From: Antedon bifida
Taxonomy: Eukaryota; Echinodermata; Crinoidea; Comatulida; Antedonidae
Length of the DNA: 64,000 nucleotides
Direction of reading: 5' to 3'
Assembly (NCBI GenBank): GCA_963402885.1
Contig: OY727103.1
Location: 9,760,085 to 9,824,084, forward strand
In this document: positions 25,601-40,600 of the stretch, piece by piece
Layout of the letters: each line of letters opens with the position of its first letter
Position numbering within the stretch: position 1 is the stretch's first letter
Position numbers and translations under genes: made by a program
Notes under the pieces: model-generated
Told to the model about the DNA's origin: nothing
Database searches by the model: none
The model's input: the letters and a program-made list of their open reading frames with translations, nothing else

Positions 25601-28600
25601 AATTATTCAACCTCAGTTCATTCATTCCTTTTTTTAACACTTTATTTCAAACATACTTAGGCCTCTGATATTTACAAAAGTCATAAATTAATTAATTCCT
25701 ACATTTGTTGCTTACAACAACTTTCTCCTTTCTTGAACAAAAAGTTGTTGTTGGTCATTAGTAGTTTGAACATAATTAGGAAATGTACAATAAAACTAGG
25801 TAGCAGGTGTCTAGTCATTCTTGGATATTTAGGTATTTAGTCACTTTCCTGTATTTTGTTATCCATATGTATCAATAATATGATAATAATATCCTAGATT
25901 TATAAAGCATGTGATGTTGTGAAACCTCTAAGCGCTGTACATATATTATTACTCCATTCATTTTTTGGATCAAACATGTATGGAAAACTTCCATAATGCA
26001 GCCAGTAATCAGCGCAAAGTTGTGTCTTAACCTTACCAGGTACCCATTTGTACACTTTGGTGGAGAGAGGCAAACATAAGTAAAGTGTCTTGCCCAATGA
26101 TACATGCAATACGACAAGTATTGGATTCGAACCCGCAATCTCACAATCAGTAGTCCAATTTCAAACACACTGCACCACATGCCCTTACAAGTATTAAAAG
26201 TCATCTTTAGGTTCTACAACATCCTTGGGGTAAGGAAGGTAGGTCGTCCTCATTGTCAGCAGATTGCATACACCATGTAAAAATTAAAAGTATTTAGGTA
26301 ATTAATTTTGATTTATTACAGGCAATATGTGAAGATGTAGAGGGTGTGCCACATTGTGTGTGTCATAATGGTTACCATGGTGATGGAATTGTCTGCTACA
26401 GCAACATTGCTATTGTAAGTTTCAACAAATATGTAGATCAATATTATCAGCAAATTGATTTGGTAGGTATAGACTGCACTCCGAGAGTATAGTATAATTA
26501 TATTTTTCAATGGATTGAATGTGTGATACTTGGGGTGCCAGTTTCTGTAAGTGACTTTGGTTAAGCTCGTCCACTAAGCGCATCCGTTGGGTAAAGTGGG
26601 CTGGACTTAAAGATTTTTCGTGATTTCAAAATGATAATGTCATCTTTGGTACAGTTACTTGTCCTGACTCGCATCAGCAGCCGTGCAAAATCTTGATCTC
26701 TTTTTTGCCTCATGCAAATTTCAAAAGTTTTCTTGCCATAGCCTGGCATAGCTGCAATGAATTTAAGAAGAAAGTATTATACTACTAGAAGTGATCCATT
26801 ATTTTTTGGGGGTCACAATTATGGACATTAGTGATTATTTCGCACATCATATACCAAGATGTTGACATTGTAGTGACACATATTTGTCTCCAAACACATT
26901 TGGCTGGAGTTGATACAAGTTACCAACAGCCGGAATGCTGATGCCATACCTTCCTGTGATGTCTTCTAGTTGGTGAATGTGGTTTTGTTTTGTATTATTT
27001 ATTTATACTGGGTGACCTCTTCAGTCAAGGACTGGTCTCCCAGAGGGCCCAGTTTTGATCAGTGGCTGTGTACTAGTATACCGATTAACCCCTACTTGCC
27101 TCGAAACATGTACTAGGTTCTTTAAAGTGCACATGAGCTAAATGTGTACACTGAACCTAAAGATGGTCAGCACCTACCATGTATACCTCACCAATGATAA
27201 GTAACTTTAACTTCCCTAACCTTGACTAGAGAGGTGTGTGGGAGGGGTTATTAGTTGAATTTGGCTTGAAATATTTATTAAATTATTTATTTATTATTAA
27301 TTAGAAAAGCAGAGCCAACCTTTATTATTAATTATAAATATCTTTCGTACCTGATGATACAGTGTTTTTTTATCACTCCCTGGCCATTTTTTAAAAGTGT
27401 CATAGTATGTGGGTAACTGTTGGCATTCGGTTCATCTTTGCCTTAATCATCATCACTAACTCCAAGTAAGTGTATTTAAGCTTCAGCAAAGACACCCTCT
27501 TGTCTTTTGGAGCTGTGTTGATGAAGACAACTTTTCGGTTGCTTGTTTTAGAGGCATTGACAACAAAATATATGCTAGTCATCCTGAGTGCTTTCTTCTC
27601 GGGTTTAGAAAAGCAGAGCCAACCTTTATTTCGTTCTGTGTGTCATCGCCCCTGCTGTCTTCAGCAACCCGTTTGAGTTTTCACTTTTTAGTATACTGGT
27701 CACATATATGATTCAGGAATAAGGATCTACAATGAACTGTAGGTCCATATTTGCATGCTAAGTCTTCAGGACATGCGGATTGTATCCATAGAGATACTTG
27801 AGGGATCGGCAAACTCTTCAAAGTGCTCGTCAAGTAGAAAAGCCAGCGTTCTCTGGTGTTCTCATGGAGCAAGAAAATATGTTGTCATCTTGGGATAACT
27901 GTTTGGTTGCAACAGTGTGTCATAAGATACACCTCGCAATTTCGTACTCTGCTCAAATGCCAGCTTATCTTGTTATTCTTAATGTTCTTGTCTTGGAATC
28001 TGGACAAATGTTTCTGCATTAGTACTTTCCTCAACTCTGTCTAAGGCAACATAGTGAATTTCTCCCATCAGGCCAAGGGTGATTTAATGACACTTCTCCG
28101 CACACTTGGTTCTATGTCATGAATCCAGTCAGATGTTATTGTGTTGATGGCCTGAATATTGATATTAGGCATATCAGCAACACCCTGAACTGCAAGGTTG
28201 TCGGCCCATTCTCCACACTGTAACTGATGGATATAGGCTTTGAATTGCTCGAGCTGCGTATTTACAGTTCTGGATGATGATGTGCTGTTACTTGCCCGTA
28301 AATAGGCAACTGAAGAAAAGCAGCATAATCTTCAGGAATGTCCATTGAAGAAATATATCAGGCGTTCTCTTAGTTCAGCTCCACTGAGTGGATGTATCAC
28401 GGCAGCAGGGAAAAAAAGAGGTGGGGTGAAAAAAACAGATTCTATAACCAGGAATGTCTCATATATATCATCTTATAACCAAGGAATTTGATAATAATTT
28501 TCTACTGGAAGTCGTGATACTGGTGTGTGTGTAGTGAAATGATCTGTGCCATCAGATGAAACATTAAAGGTTTCTTCATTCTCCATGTCTCCAACACACA

Positions 28601-31600
28601 TTTCTGTAATTGCTTCCTCATTTGCTGCGTCTTCCTTTGTTTATGTTGCTCAATGTTTCTGTACACTTTCCTTGTCTGCAGCATACCAATTTGCTGTGTC
28701 TTCTAGTGTTTCTGTTGCTCAACGTTTCTGTACACCTTCCTTGGCTGCAGCATGCCAATTTGCTGCGTCTTCTGGTGTTTCTGTTGCTCAATTTTTCTGT
28801 ACAACTTCCTTGGCTGCAGCATGCCAATTTGCTGCGTCTTCTGGTGTTTCTGTTGCTCAATGTTTCTGTACACCTTCCTTGGCTGCAGCATGCCAATTTG
28901 CTGCGTCTTCTGGTGTTTCTGTTGCTCAATGTTTCTGTACACCTTCCTTGGCTGCAGCATGCCAATTTGCTGCGTCTTCTGGTGTTTCTGTTGCTCAATT
29001 TTTCTGCACAACTTCCTTGGCTGCAGCATGCCAATTTGCTGTGTCTTCTGGTGTTTCTGTTGCTCAACATTTCTGCACACCATCCTTGGCTGCAGCATGC
29101 CAATTTTCTGTGTCTTCTGGTGTTTTTGTTGCTCCACGTTTCTGCACACCATCCTTGGCTGCAGCATGCCAATTTTACTGTGTCTTCTGGTGTTTCTGTT
29201 GATCAACGTTGTACACCTTCCTTAGTTGCAGTATGCCGATCTGCTGTGTCTTCAGGTCTTTCTACTGCTAATCCAGCTTTAAAATGTATACCAACAGCAT
29301 GGCATGTCCACTTTATCTGGTGCTGCTTTTTGATATACCTTTTCATTTTTTTTTACAGGAAATTGCTGGAAATCCTCTGCTTAATAATTTCAATGAGCTG
29401 TTAACAGTAAGTCAAAAACAATTAATGTTTTATTTTGTAAAACCACGTACACATGCTCTTTTCTATTCCACAAAGGGGAATTTGTAATTAGTTTGTCTCC
29501 TTGTTACAGTTCCTTGTTGACGCATGAACAGTTCTTGATTGTAGAGCATTTCTCTCCATTTATCTTTTGTAATAGAAATCGAGTGTTCAACATGAATTGG
29601 CTGGCATTGTTAACTACACTGTGTTTGCAGCTGAAGACGATGCATTCCAAGATATTCACGTTGATTTATTGCATCAGTCTGCTATTGATGACATCATCAG
29701 GTAAATTGTAGTCTGTTTTGTGTTATGTTCATTATATGTGATTCTCAGCTGCTTCCTTGCGCTCAATAACCCTAGCCATCAGCACAGCTCAGTGGTCTAG
29801 AGGTATGAATGGCAGGATAGTCATCTGAACATTGTGGGTTTAAGTCCCATCTGAGAATTACCTGCAAATTTTATTTTCAGAGTATGGCAAAAATTGACAA
29901 ACTAACATAAGTTGTGATTTTTGTAAATAAAAAATATAAAATAAATAATAAAAAATAAAATGTTTTAAATTTGCATGATTTGTTTTTGTAATATTGTAAT
30001 TATATAATATAAAAATAATATAATATATTATGTATTTACAATAAACGTACCCTCATTCGTAATATTGTAATTGTTTGCCATCCATATAAAAAAAAAAGTA
30101 GACAGATCAAACAATTTGTACAACAATAATACAAGAAAAATAAGTTACATATATGGAATAGCAGAGGATAACCCTTTAAGCTCAAGAGCTTGTTTCAGAA
30201 GGGGTCCTCAACATAAAAACTAAAAATTCAAATATAAAGTATGATAATTATAATTTAGATATTATACATATATTTTATAAGTAGAAGGTTTTAGAGAAAA
30301 TATAAATTTGTAAATTAGGTTTTTGCTCCTAACTTTGTCATGCAATATAAATACATACATTTTTCCCAGATTTTAATTTTAATGGAGGCCTGATTAACAT
30401 GGCAAAATTACACATAAGCATGTATATTAAAATAACTTCAACCTAACGGTTGCTTATTTTATCATAAGAAAGTTATTTTAAATGTAATGTGAATAGGTTT
30501 TTTTGTGCTGTATGTTATTTATAGTAATTTTTTTTGTATGTTATTTATAGTAACCATGTTGTGCGCGGTCTTTACCATTATTCTGATGTCAAAGATCTTG
30601 CAATTCAAGAACAATCTCTTGTTTCTCTAAATAATAGAAACATCAGTTTAAGATACAGTAATATGGTAAGTTCTGACTGTGAACTGAATTGTATTCAACA
30701 TGCACTTTTTTTATGGAAAGGACCATGCTATTTGAATTGTCATGTTTCTCATGATAAAAAAATATGTGTGATGAATGAAGATGAAAAAAATGTCCGGAGA
30801 GTAAAATTTAAGTACAGTATTTACAAAAATGTTTGGGGTCAGTTGGATTATAATGTGCAGGGCAAACTGGAGAATTGAAAAACCCCTGTACTGTACAGTG
30901 TCTCGCCAAAGATTCCAATCTTGTCTGGCTTCCCCTGTCGGCCCTGTTTTGCTCATCACAGTTTCATTGGAATACCTTACAGTTGTTTATAAGTTGAATG
31001 AGGAGAATATTTTTATGAGTTCAAATAAGGACACTCCTAGTCAATGATTACGGTTTAAATGAATGAAATTCTCCACTTTTACTATTTGTTTTATAGCAGA
31101 CCTACTTTTCTAAATTAAACTTCAGCCCTTCCATCTGTTGAGCAGAGCCGTTATAGATGGCACACTATACCCACCTGTAGAATGCTTGTCTATTCTCATC
31201 GCGTAATAATTCAAGCCTATTCAAGCTAAAAGCTAAAAATATACCATGACACATGGTACAAAATTAACCATCAAATGGCAGGATACACTTCGGTTATAAC
31301 AGTAAATATTAGGACAATTATATCAAACTAGATGGTTCGCTCGCGTACCATCTAGGTCGTGCCCACAGATGGTTCTCGAATACATAGTAATTTTAGCGTT
31401 AAAAAATTGGCGACTTCAAATGTACATGCAGGACAATAATACATGTCGTTTACAGGAACGAATAAATAGACACGGTGATTTATGTACTCAACTAAAATTA
31501 GCACCCTGGGAATTACTTCCGAAAGAGAAACTTGTCAATTGTTTTGAAACTAACTGAATTTGTGTTTTGTATGCAACATGAGGGATGAGGGATGGGGAAG

Positions 31601-34600
31601 AGGATGGGTGCAAAGACGAACAATTTTTAAATATATTCTTTATCCATTTAGTAACGAAATATTAATTGTTTTCATGTTTTACAAATAATATACCACTAAA
31701 CCATGGAGGTATTTATACCTCCATGACTAAACACAGTAAAACATTGCTATTTAATACTTTGTTGAAACTGTCACCGTACAGTCGATTGAAATAGTACAGT
31801 ACATGTAACGATACATCACTAATACGACGTTTATATTTTTTTGTACAGTTATTACATTATTAATTAATATAAACGTTCAGAAGGAACTGTCAGTAATAAA
31901 GTAAACACCTCTATTCGGGGAAAATCGTAAATTCGCTTTGATCGTCAATGAATAATTATCTAACTTAACCTGATGATTTTCAATTGTTTCTTAGAGCCAA
32001 TTCATACTTAAGTTGGTTCCTAACCACTAAAGTTGTTCTGCGTTTAGGGCATGTGATCCTTTGTACTGTAGGCCTGTCCTCTACTGGCTTTACAACGCTA
32101 CTCATGCCAGTGAGGGGAGGGTGGTGGTGTGGGTGGTGGTTTAACTGCAATAATAAAGATGATTGTACATAATAGACGGCGACTGGAAAGGCTAGCTCAT
32201 ATCCGTTAAAAAAAATACCTCTGCAGCACAGATTGGATAAAATAGGTCGAATTTCTGTTATGACTGTACAGTACTTGTCTTTACGACGCCTGAGGGAATA
32301 GACACTTGTGGAACAGAGATTGGAATGTTCCATTTATCGCAGATCAAAACAGTTGTATAAAATGTATATTAAATCTATCAAAATAGTATTTTTTAAAGAA
32401 AATCGGCCTGTCTTCAACATTATGATGCTATACTCGAGCTGTTCAACCGGTTTTCAGCTATTAAAAACAATTATCGTAGGAGGAGATAGGAAAATGCGAA
32501 GCATACTCGTATTATTGTGTGCGGGTATTTTTCCATGGACATTCATTAGACAGTGTATACCACGATTGGAAAACACCCCTATTTGGGGCAAATCGTTGAA
32601 CCTAAATTCGTTTTAATCGTCAATAATTAATTACCTAACTCAATTTAATTAGTAAACAGGGTTACATCAGATGGTTAAAATCAGTACCGAAAGTATGAAC
32701 CAACTTTATATACCATCGAGTAAAAATTCTAGAAATAAACCGAGATTTATCAAATTTTGCCCTTACGTAAATTTATATATAGATGAAGCTCTGTATTTTT
32801 CAATTAAATATAATTAATATGGCCAGACAAGGATAAAACTTAATTCCTAATCAGTACAGTAGTTAGATAACATCTCTTGTATTATTTAGTCTTTCTCTAT
32901 TTCTTGCTAGAGTGTGTATGTGAATGAAGCAAAGATAGTAATCAACAATGAGCCTGCAGTTAATGGAATCATTCATATAATCAACCAGGTTTGTTTAATT
33001 CAAAACATTGTATGATGTTACAGAAACTTTCACGAGATAAAGAATGTCCTTTGTCACAAAAGATTTGTGTTTTGTCTCCACGAAAAAAAAAATTGATGAA
33101 TAATTTCACATGATTATTCACTTTCACAAAAAATTGAATTATTTATCCAATAAACCGTAATTTAAGGGAAATGTCAACTGGAAACAAAATATCTAGAAGA
33201 GGCTTAACCATTATTTATAACAAGTTATTAATCTGTTCCTTTGCAGAATGAATGAATAAAATGACCTATTTTATTCATATGTATTCTTCATGTTTTAGGG
33301 GACAATGCATTTTAAAGAAATATTTATAATATAAAAGCTAATAATTTTAATAAAACCCATTTGCAAAAAATTAATTTCTAGTATATCATTCGGAAGTTTA
33401 GATTTAGTTATTTCTTTCCTAAAACCATCCAAAGTGTGTGACATGAGTATGGATCAAACCTTAAAATTCAAAATAAAAATCACATTCAACATACATTTAT
33501 TTCATCAAATGCCATACAAGTTTCAGTTGGCCTTTAACATTACAAATAAAATACTTAAAAATATTTTTAAAGATTCCCACCTAACAGCATATTTTATAGA
33601 TACTAGATTTGGTAAAAAAATGCTGGTATTACAGTGTTTGCATTATAGTGTCAATAATATTTATGATTTAAATTTGTTTAGGTTTTTATAAGTTCAACTA
33701 TGTTTGAGCCAACACCTGTTACACAAACCGCACCAGGCAACATCTTACATGTGCTTTCACATTATCCAAAGTACTCAAGAATTAGGCAGATGCTAAATGT
33801 AAGTATTTACACATACTCTACTATACAATAATACATAACAATATTTATCAAGTAAAGATAGGTTTGCAGTACAACATGTGTTTCCAAAAAGAATTTCTTG
33901 ACGTACTTCTGAAGAACACGGTTGTAGCAGCAACAACAACCGTGTTCATCAGAATTATTTATCAATTTTATTTAAATGTTGAATCATATTCCTTGTTTTT
34001 ACACTTCTAAAGCCTCATTGTGCTCAGTCATTATTTAATTCAGTTGTAAGAACTTTGCATTATGGGATTCCATGCATGTGTATGCATTTAAGGAATCCAT
34101 TTTATTCATTTTTCATTTTATATTGACAAAAATATTTCTTTCAGAAATTGTTTTTGTGTTTTGTCATTTTCTGCAACTCAAAGAATCAATGTTTCATCGA
34201 CTATTATTATTGATTTTTTAGGAGACTGGAATTTCTGAGAGTTTACAAGAATTGGATTCCTACACAATGTTTATCCCAAGCAATAGTGCCCTCATGGAAA
34301 TCAATTTGGTATGTTCATGTTAAGTTTAGTTTCAGTTTTTAAAAATGTTAAATAAATTATCCATACTATTTTTTTATCTAATTTAAGGTCACAAACTATG
34401 AAAAATAATTGACTTATAATAATTTATGTGGCATCGTGCCCGCATTGATATTCTTGTTTTTCTTCTGTGTGCCCACTTTTATTGCAATAGTTGATTGTGA
34501 ATAATATGGAAGAACTGTCAACTCACCTGCAAAAATACCGGTTCATCCCTGATTTGTATTATACGATAGATGAGCCATTGCAAACTGTGTACAAGTCTCA

Positions 34601-37600
34601 ATTATTTGTTGAATGTTTTTATCGTGTAGAGTGAGGCTGATCTGAAATACTCAACCATTGGTCATAAATTACATTTTGTACAACTTGTGGATGGTTTACA
34701 ATTGGAAACATTGCTTGGACACAATTATGATGTTGTTATTAGTGTCATTAACAGTAGCATGGTAAGTGCAAGAATTTCATTCATTTTGGAAAATCAAGAG
34801 TTTTTGATATTTTGCCTACATAAGACTCCTTTCACACTTCCTTCTTTATGTGTGAAATGAGCAAGTCACTTATGAGTCAATCCATCTAGATTCTAAAAGA
34901 AAATAATATGAAAATGTAAAAAAAGAAATGCAAATATGTGCAATTAAGTTTGAACTACTACTGTTTATGTATTCAAATAACAGTACTTTTGCAATTTAAT
35001 TAATAAACAATTAAGAAAATAAATACACATATTTAATAATGATACATATTTTGGTCTTTAAATGTTTACAATACAATTCACTTTGTTTGTACTCTATTTA
35101 CATTTGAAATATGAAATATTGAAAAGAAACAGAAATTTAGGAGATACAACAAAGTCAAAATGCCTGAAAAATAAAATGAGGATAGGAGAGCAACACAACA
35201 AAAACAAAACTATGAATTGTTGAAAAAAGGATGCCTATTTCATTTACCTTACACATCGTTCTGCAAGACTGGTATTCGGTGTACCATGGGGTACCACTTC
35301 CAAGTGATAGCACAGTGTAGCTCATTAAACATTTTTAAATCCTGTCTAAAAACTCATTTATTTAATTAATAAAGCTTTGTTTTATTAAAATGAATGTTTT
35401 GTCTCAGCTGTACCCAGCATAATGTAAAGCGCTGTGACAACTATTATTTGTTTATCATTGCTATATATAGACAAGTGTAATATTATTATCACTCATACTA
35501 TATTAATACCACTTTTGAGGGAATTGCAGTTCAAAATTTTGGTTAAATGGCCTACATGTGTGAACTAGTCAGTAAGTACAATAGTAAACGTACTAATCTC
35601 GCGTCTGAACGCGACATTACTAAACTTTATGTTCCTCATGTTCACTGGTGGACATTCATTTTCAAAGCTATAAATGATACACAATTCAAAGTACTTTGAT
35701 CATTGTAAAAGGCACTATATAAATGACAATCTTTGTTATGTTATCTTTTTAGGTATTGGTAAATAGAATAGCAATAACTGAAGTAAATATTGAGACTGAT
35801 AAAGGAGTACTACACGGTGTGGAAGCTGCCATTCCAATCTACAGAAGTAGATGTGATACACCAATAAGCATCACTACAAAAGTAAAATCTTTTTTTGTTG
35901 TCTGTAAAAGTAAAATTATCACATAAAGAATGAGTTTTGTCATAAATAACAATGATCAATTTCTTCATTCATTTTTTTCTTACCTATTTTACGAATTAAA
36001 GTTTAATTACAGTGTGAAATACAATTCGCACATTTCATTTAAAATACAAATGATGCATTAAGCATTTAATTTAAAGAAGAATTAGTCATCTTTTCTACCT
36101 TTTCTTTATATAGACCCAATGTTCCAATTGTTCTCAACTGGACGCTTGTCCTGAAGGCACTGAGAATGGAGTAAGTTCATTATGTTATTTATTTCTGACC
36201 AATCAGGATTTGACCAATCGTGATGCCATAGATCATCCAAATTGTCACTTGTGGTTAACTTGCTTGCATTGTGTCAAGTGAGGACTAAAATAGAATAGTA
36301 CAAACGGTACATCAACTAGTTGTTAACTTAAGTTAACTATATAAAGAAATTGACTAATTGAATGGACAATAAAAAGACATTTTTTTTTTGCTCAATAAAA
36401 TATACTAACATTGCTAAATCAAGCAACGTAACTTTTATTTTATATTGTTTACTTTTTATTATTTAATTTTTGTTTCCTTGTTTTATAACATTTTTTTATG
36501 CTATTTATAGACTATAAGTGAATGCACGTATGCAGATGAAAATCTACGGTATGTAACAGGATGCGAAAGTGAATGTATTCAACATAAAGAGGTAAAAATA
36601 ACAATATATTATATTTATTTGTTCATTGTTTTCAAGTACTTATGTTGTATCTAGACCAGTTTGATTGATTAGTCATTTAATGTAACAATTAATTTAACAT
36701 TCTTAAATGCGCTTTACCAACTTTCTCTGATATAATGTGTATTTATATAGCGCGTGTAAACTATTACCCCTTTCACACCACTTAGCATAGCTCTGGATTT
36801 TACCTACACCATCGTCTCTATGGTGTGTGTAGAGAGATTATTTAGAGGGTTAGGTTAAGTTATATTCAGGAAGTAGTTTGAATATGTTTCACATGGGAGT
36901 CCCCAACTTATGTACAAAAATAATCGCCACCAGGTGATACACATCTACATACATAACATGCTCCAATTGTCTATAAGATTCACCTCCCCTAAAAAATCAA
37001 ATATCCATGCAGTAAAAGTAAGTAATGTAAATTCCCTACTGATTTTAAAATGATACGTGTATGATTAACTAGTGCTCAACAGAACAACAGCCATTCATAG
37101 AAGCACTAATGAAGAAAGCCTATCTAGTGTTAATTGTAAAATGGTCTCAAAACAATGTTTAACCACTATTGTAAATGTATATGAATCACAATATAACAAT
37201 ATATCTTCCAAGAAAAATTTCAAGAAAAATCAAAGTAATTATACAGGCGCTCATTCATCTAAAGCTCTGTCTACACTATCAAACTTGATGTGACAAAAAA
37301 TGTGATGTGCCCATATACTTTTTTGTCAAACTAGTTTGATTGACATGTGGACAGAGCTTAATACCCACTGGCACTCCCTACTCATCACAAAGCATTTCCT
37401 GTATTTTTTTCTACAGCATATAATATGCAACTTGTCTGAGAAAATTCCTTAAAGACCCCTTCCCTACAATTTGTGATGTTTTGTAAAAATAATACATATA
37501 TATTACTTTAAAACCATTAAACCAGGTCATTCCTTGTCTTAAATGTACGTTTTATGGTAAATTATGATAAAAAGTGAGAAACAATGCACTACCTAAGTAG

Positions 37601-40600
37601 CTCGCGGCGAGCGACCTCTCGTGGACGTTCTTTAGGCCTAGCCTACCTAGGCTTTGTTTTGTAGGCCTAGCTGGTAAACATCGGTAACGTACGAACATCG
37701 TACGCTAGCTATATACCTAGCCTGATGTTGTATAGTTGCTGTATTAATTGTCTTTGTATTTTTGCCAGACTCCATTGATACAAATTGGGGAAAACCTGGT
37801 ATTTTTGCCTAAAAGTTAGGAGTCTTCCATTTGTTTTGACGATCGATCGAAAAGTGGGTGAATTACAGAAGAAAAACAAGAATATCAATCCGCGCTCAAT
37901 GCATTTTGGGATTTATAGCGGGCTGCTATAATTATTAGAATCGACTTATTTTTCACATTTTTAACCGCAATAAGACCATATAGTATTATTTTTACATTAA
38001 ATATAGTCTGTGATTTTAAATTAGATCTAAAAAACTGCTTTGCCATTGACTCACTAAAACTTACATTTAAGTAATGATTTACTTTCTGCAATAAAAGATT
38101 GGCCTTGGCCTCAAAATATTTTTTTCATAAATTACAGATTTACTATTATATTGTTTATTATATCTATAGATACTAGCCTGTTGCAGTGGTTTCTATGGTG
38201 AAAGTTGTAATGGTAAGAACTGTTGTACATATACCCACCCAGTATCTTGTGCTTGAGTATAATTCCACCCCTTAATTTAGGGACATTAATGTTGGGTGTC
38301 TCTTATATGGTGGTATGCTGTTTTTATTTTGTCCACTCTTTTAAAAGCAATTTTTTATAAATGGATGGCCCATATTACATGTAATAATAAATAACTAAAT
38401 ACTACTGTATGCATATTAACATTAAATTAAAACTAAATATATTAATAAACGAAGTAAATACAATGTGATAATGTGTGCAACCATGGGAGTTGGTTTGGTT
38501 TCTGTTGTTGCTGAACTATCTCTCTCTCTTTGTATAATTAGAATGTCCAGGTGGATGGGCTATGCCATGTAGTAACCATGGTAATTGTTCCCAAGACATC
38601 ATGGGTACAGGTGAATGTAATTGTGAAGTTGGTTTCCATGGTTTTGCATGTGAACTTTGTGAAGACAATTTATTTGGTGAAAATTGCAATCAAGGTAAAA
38701 TGTATCAATTAATGTTTCTCATTAGTTATTTTGTTATGTTGTATGTATGTTCATTAAAAAGCTTTTAGGGTGTTTCAGTGGTTTCATATTGCCCCTGTTG
38801 GACATAGATGATCGGTGCCTTTATATGACTGCCATTGATGTTACTATTAATGTTGAAACATACAGCCTAACATTCTTCCATTTTTTTACTTTTCCAACTA
38901 TTTCATTACCTTTTACTTTCACGATTTGATCTTTCGTGCCGAGTGTATTTCAATCAATTCTCCACATTGCCACACTTCTTGATCGCTGAGAAATTACCTC
39001 ATTGAGTGGCGAGGTGCAGGCTGAGTAAGGCCTAGCATTTTCAAATGCTGCCTGTAAGAAAAACATCTGCCACTTAATCATTAAAACTCAAATATTTTAT
39101 AATAAATACATAATAGAAATATTAAATTTAGTTTAAAATGTAAGTTTAAAAGTGGTTTGTTTAATCATTTTCTTAGTGTGTAACTGCAGCCATGGAGAAT
39201 GCAGTAGTGGACGTGAAGGGGATGGTCAGTGTATATGCTATGCTGGATGGACTGGTCCAAATTGTGACAATGGTATTGTTGCATTGGTTGTTATGATTGC
39301 AATTTATATGATAATGAGCATGGTTTACTGAAATAATGTAGTCTATGCCAAAAGGGACATCTTCAGAATGGCCTAAAAATCTTATTAAATATCCATGAAC
39401 CACGATTTTGAAATCATGACAAACAGTCTTAGTAGATATAGCTCTATATTTATTAGCCTTATAAGCTATCACCTTACAGGCCCGTAACCAGGGGGGGATC
39501 GGGGGGATCGTACGATCCCCCCCGCTGAACAGCGAGTTCCGCTTGGCCTCCCACTTTTTTTTTGCTGGGCATACTAACACAACACGACGATTGTTCACTA
39601 CAGGCCTAGTCAAGCATTAATAAATTTAATTAATATATATATATATATTTTAACTAAAATATAAAAACCTAACACTAAAATTTACAAGATAAGTTCTATT
39701 TGATAACTGCTGAACATCGTGGTTCTGGAGCTAGCGAGCTGTACACAGAGCATAGTTGTTTGCTTGACATAACAGGGTATTCCCCTACACAGGTCTCCGC
39801 GTGCGTGTGACGTGCCCAGCCAGCTGCTTGATAGAGAAAGCATGCAGCTCACACGCAAGTGCAAGATGCAACGGTTGAGTGAATTCAGAGATCATCTTAA
39901 TTCCATGGTTTTTTACCTAAACACCACATGATGGTGAATATGCCTGTTAAAGTCTCAATGATACGATCCCTAATGTACCATGTTGTTGCTAGGAGGCTTG
40001 AAAGGAGGAGGGATCTAGCCTAATTTCGGTCGGCAAGAGAATGCCGTCCTCTGACAATATAAGGTCGGCAATTGAAATTTGTGGGCTGGTAATTACACCA
40101 ACTTATAGTTCATAAACAAAAGAGAATAGCCGGAAATGCGATTTGCGGCCATAGGCCTATAGAGAAAAAAAAATCGAGGGTATGGTTCCAGTGGCGGATC
40201 TAGCGGGGGCGTATGGGGCGTAAAGTACAGGCAAGTTGTTAGCTTGCATTTAAATATCAGCTGCATGTTCCACATGTCGTAATTTGCGAGCTTTAGAGTG
40301 TTTGGTAAATGACATTATGAGATGTTTGTAAATCGTTTTAAACGACTTACAATGCGCTAGAACGTAAAAACTGGACCCCGACCGGGGGCCCTTGGCGGCC
40401 CCCTGGCCCCCAGCCAATGTTTGCTCGCTTCGCTCGCAAAGCTACGCCACCCCTATTTCAATATCCTGGATCCGCCCCTGGGTTCCACTAAAGAACTTAA
40501 CGATCCACCCCGCCGTCAAACCTGGTTACGGCCCTGCCTTAATAGATATACTGTAGCTCTATTGCCTATTAAGCACCTACTAATAAGTAGATTTCAGGTA

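Noticed and set aside
28546..29404. + strand reading frames of 157-264 residues with cysteine-rich 23-residue repeats
   Set aside because: The 69-base unit keeps several frames open on both strands. The meaningful frame is on the - strand, in line with Helitron remains.
30534..30878. 114-residue + strand reading frame taken as one exon
   Set aside because: Only 30551-30665 is exon 26. A GTAAGT donor at 30666 keeps phase with exon 27, and the remainder has no FAS1 similarity.
34491..34575. Possible extra FAS1 exon ([20 protein letters not shown]) between exons 29 and 30
   Set aside because: No usable donor follows in phase, and exons 29 and 30 join directly in phase to give a normal short FAS1 helix region. 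The resemblance may be chance or an old exon.
39173..39613. 146-residue - strand reading frame
   Set aside because: It overlaps stabilin exon 36 on the other strand and the end of a transposon, with no recognisable motif.
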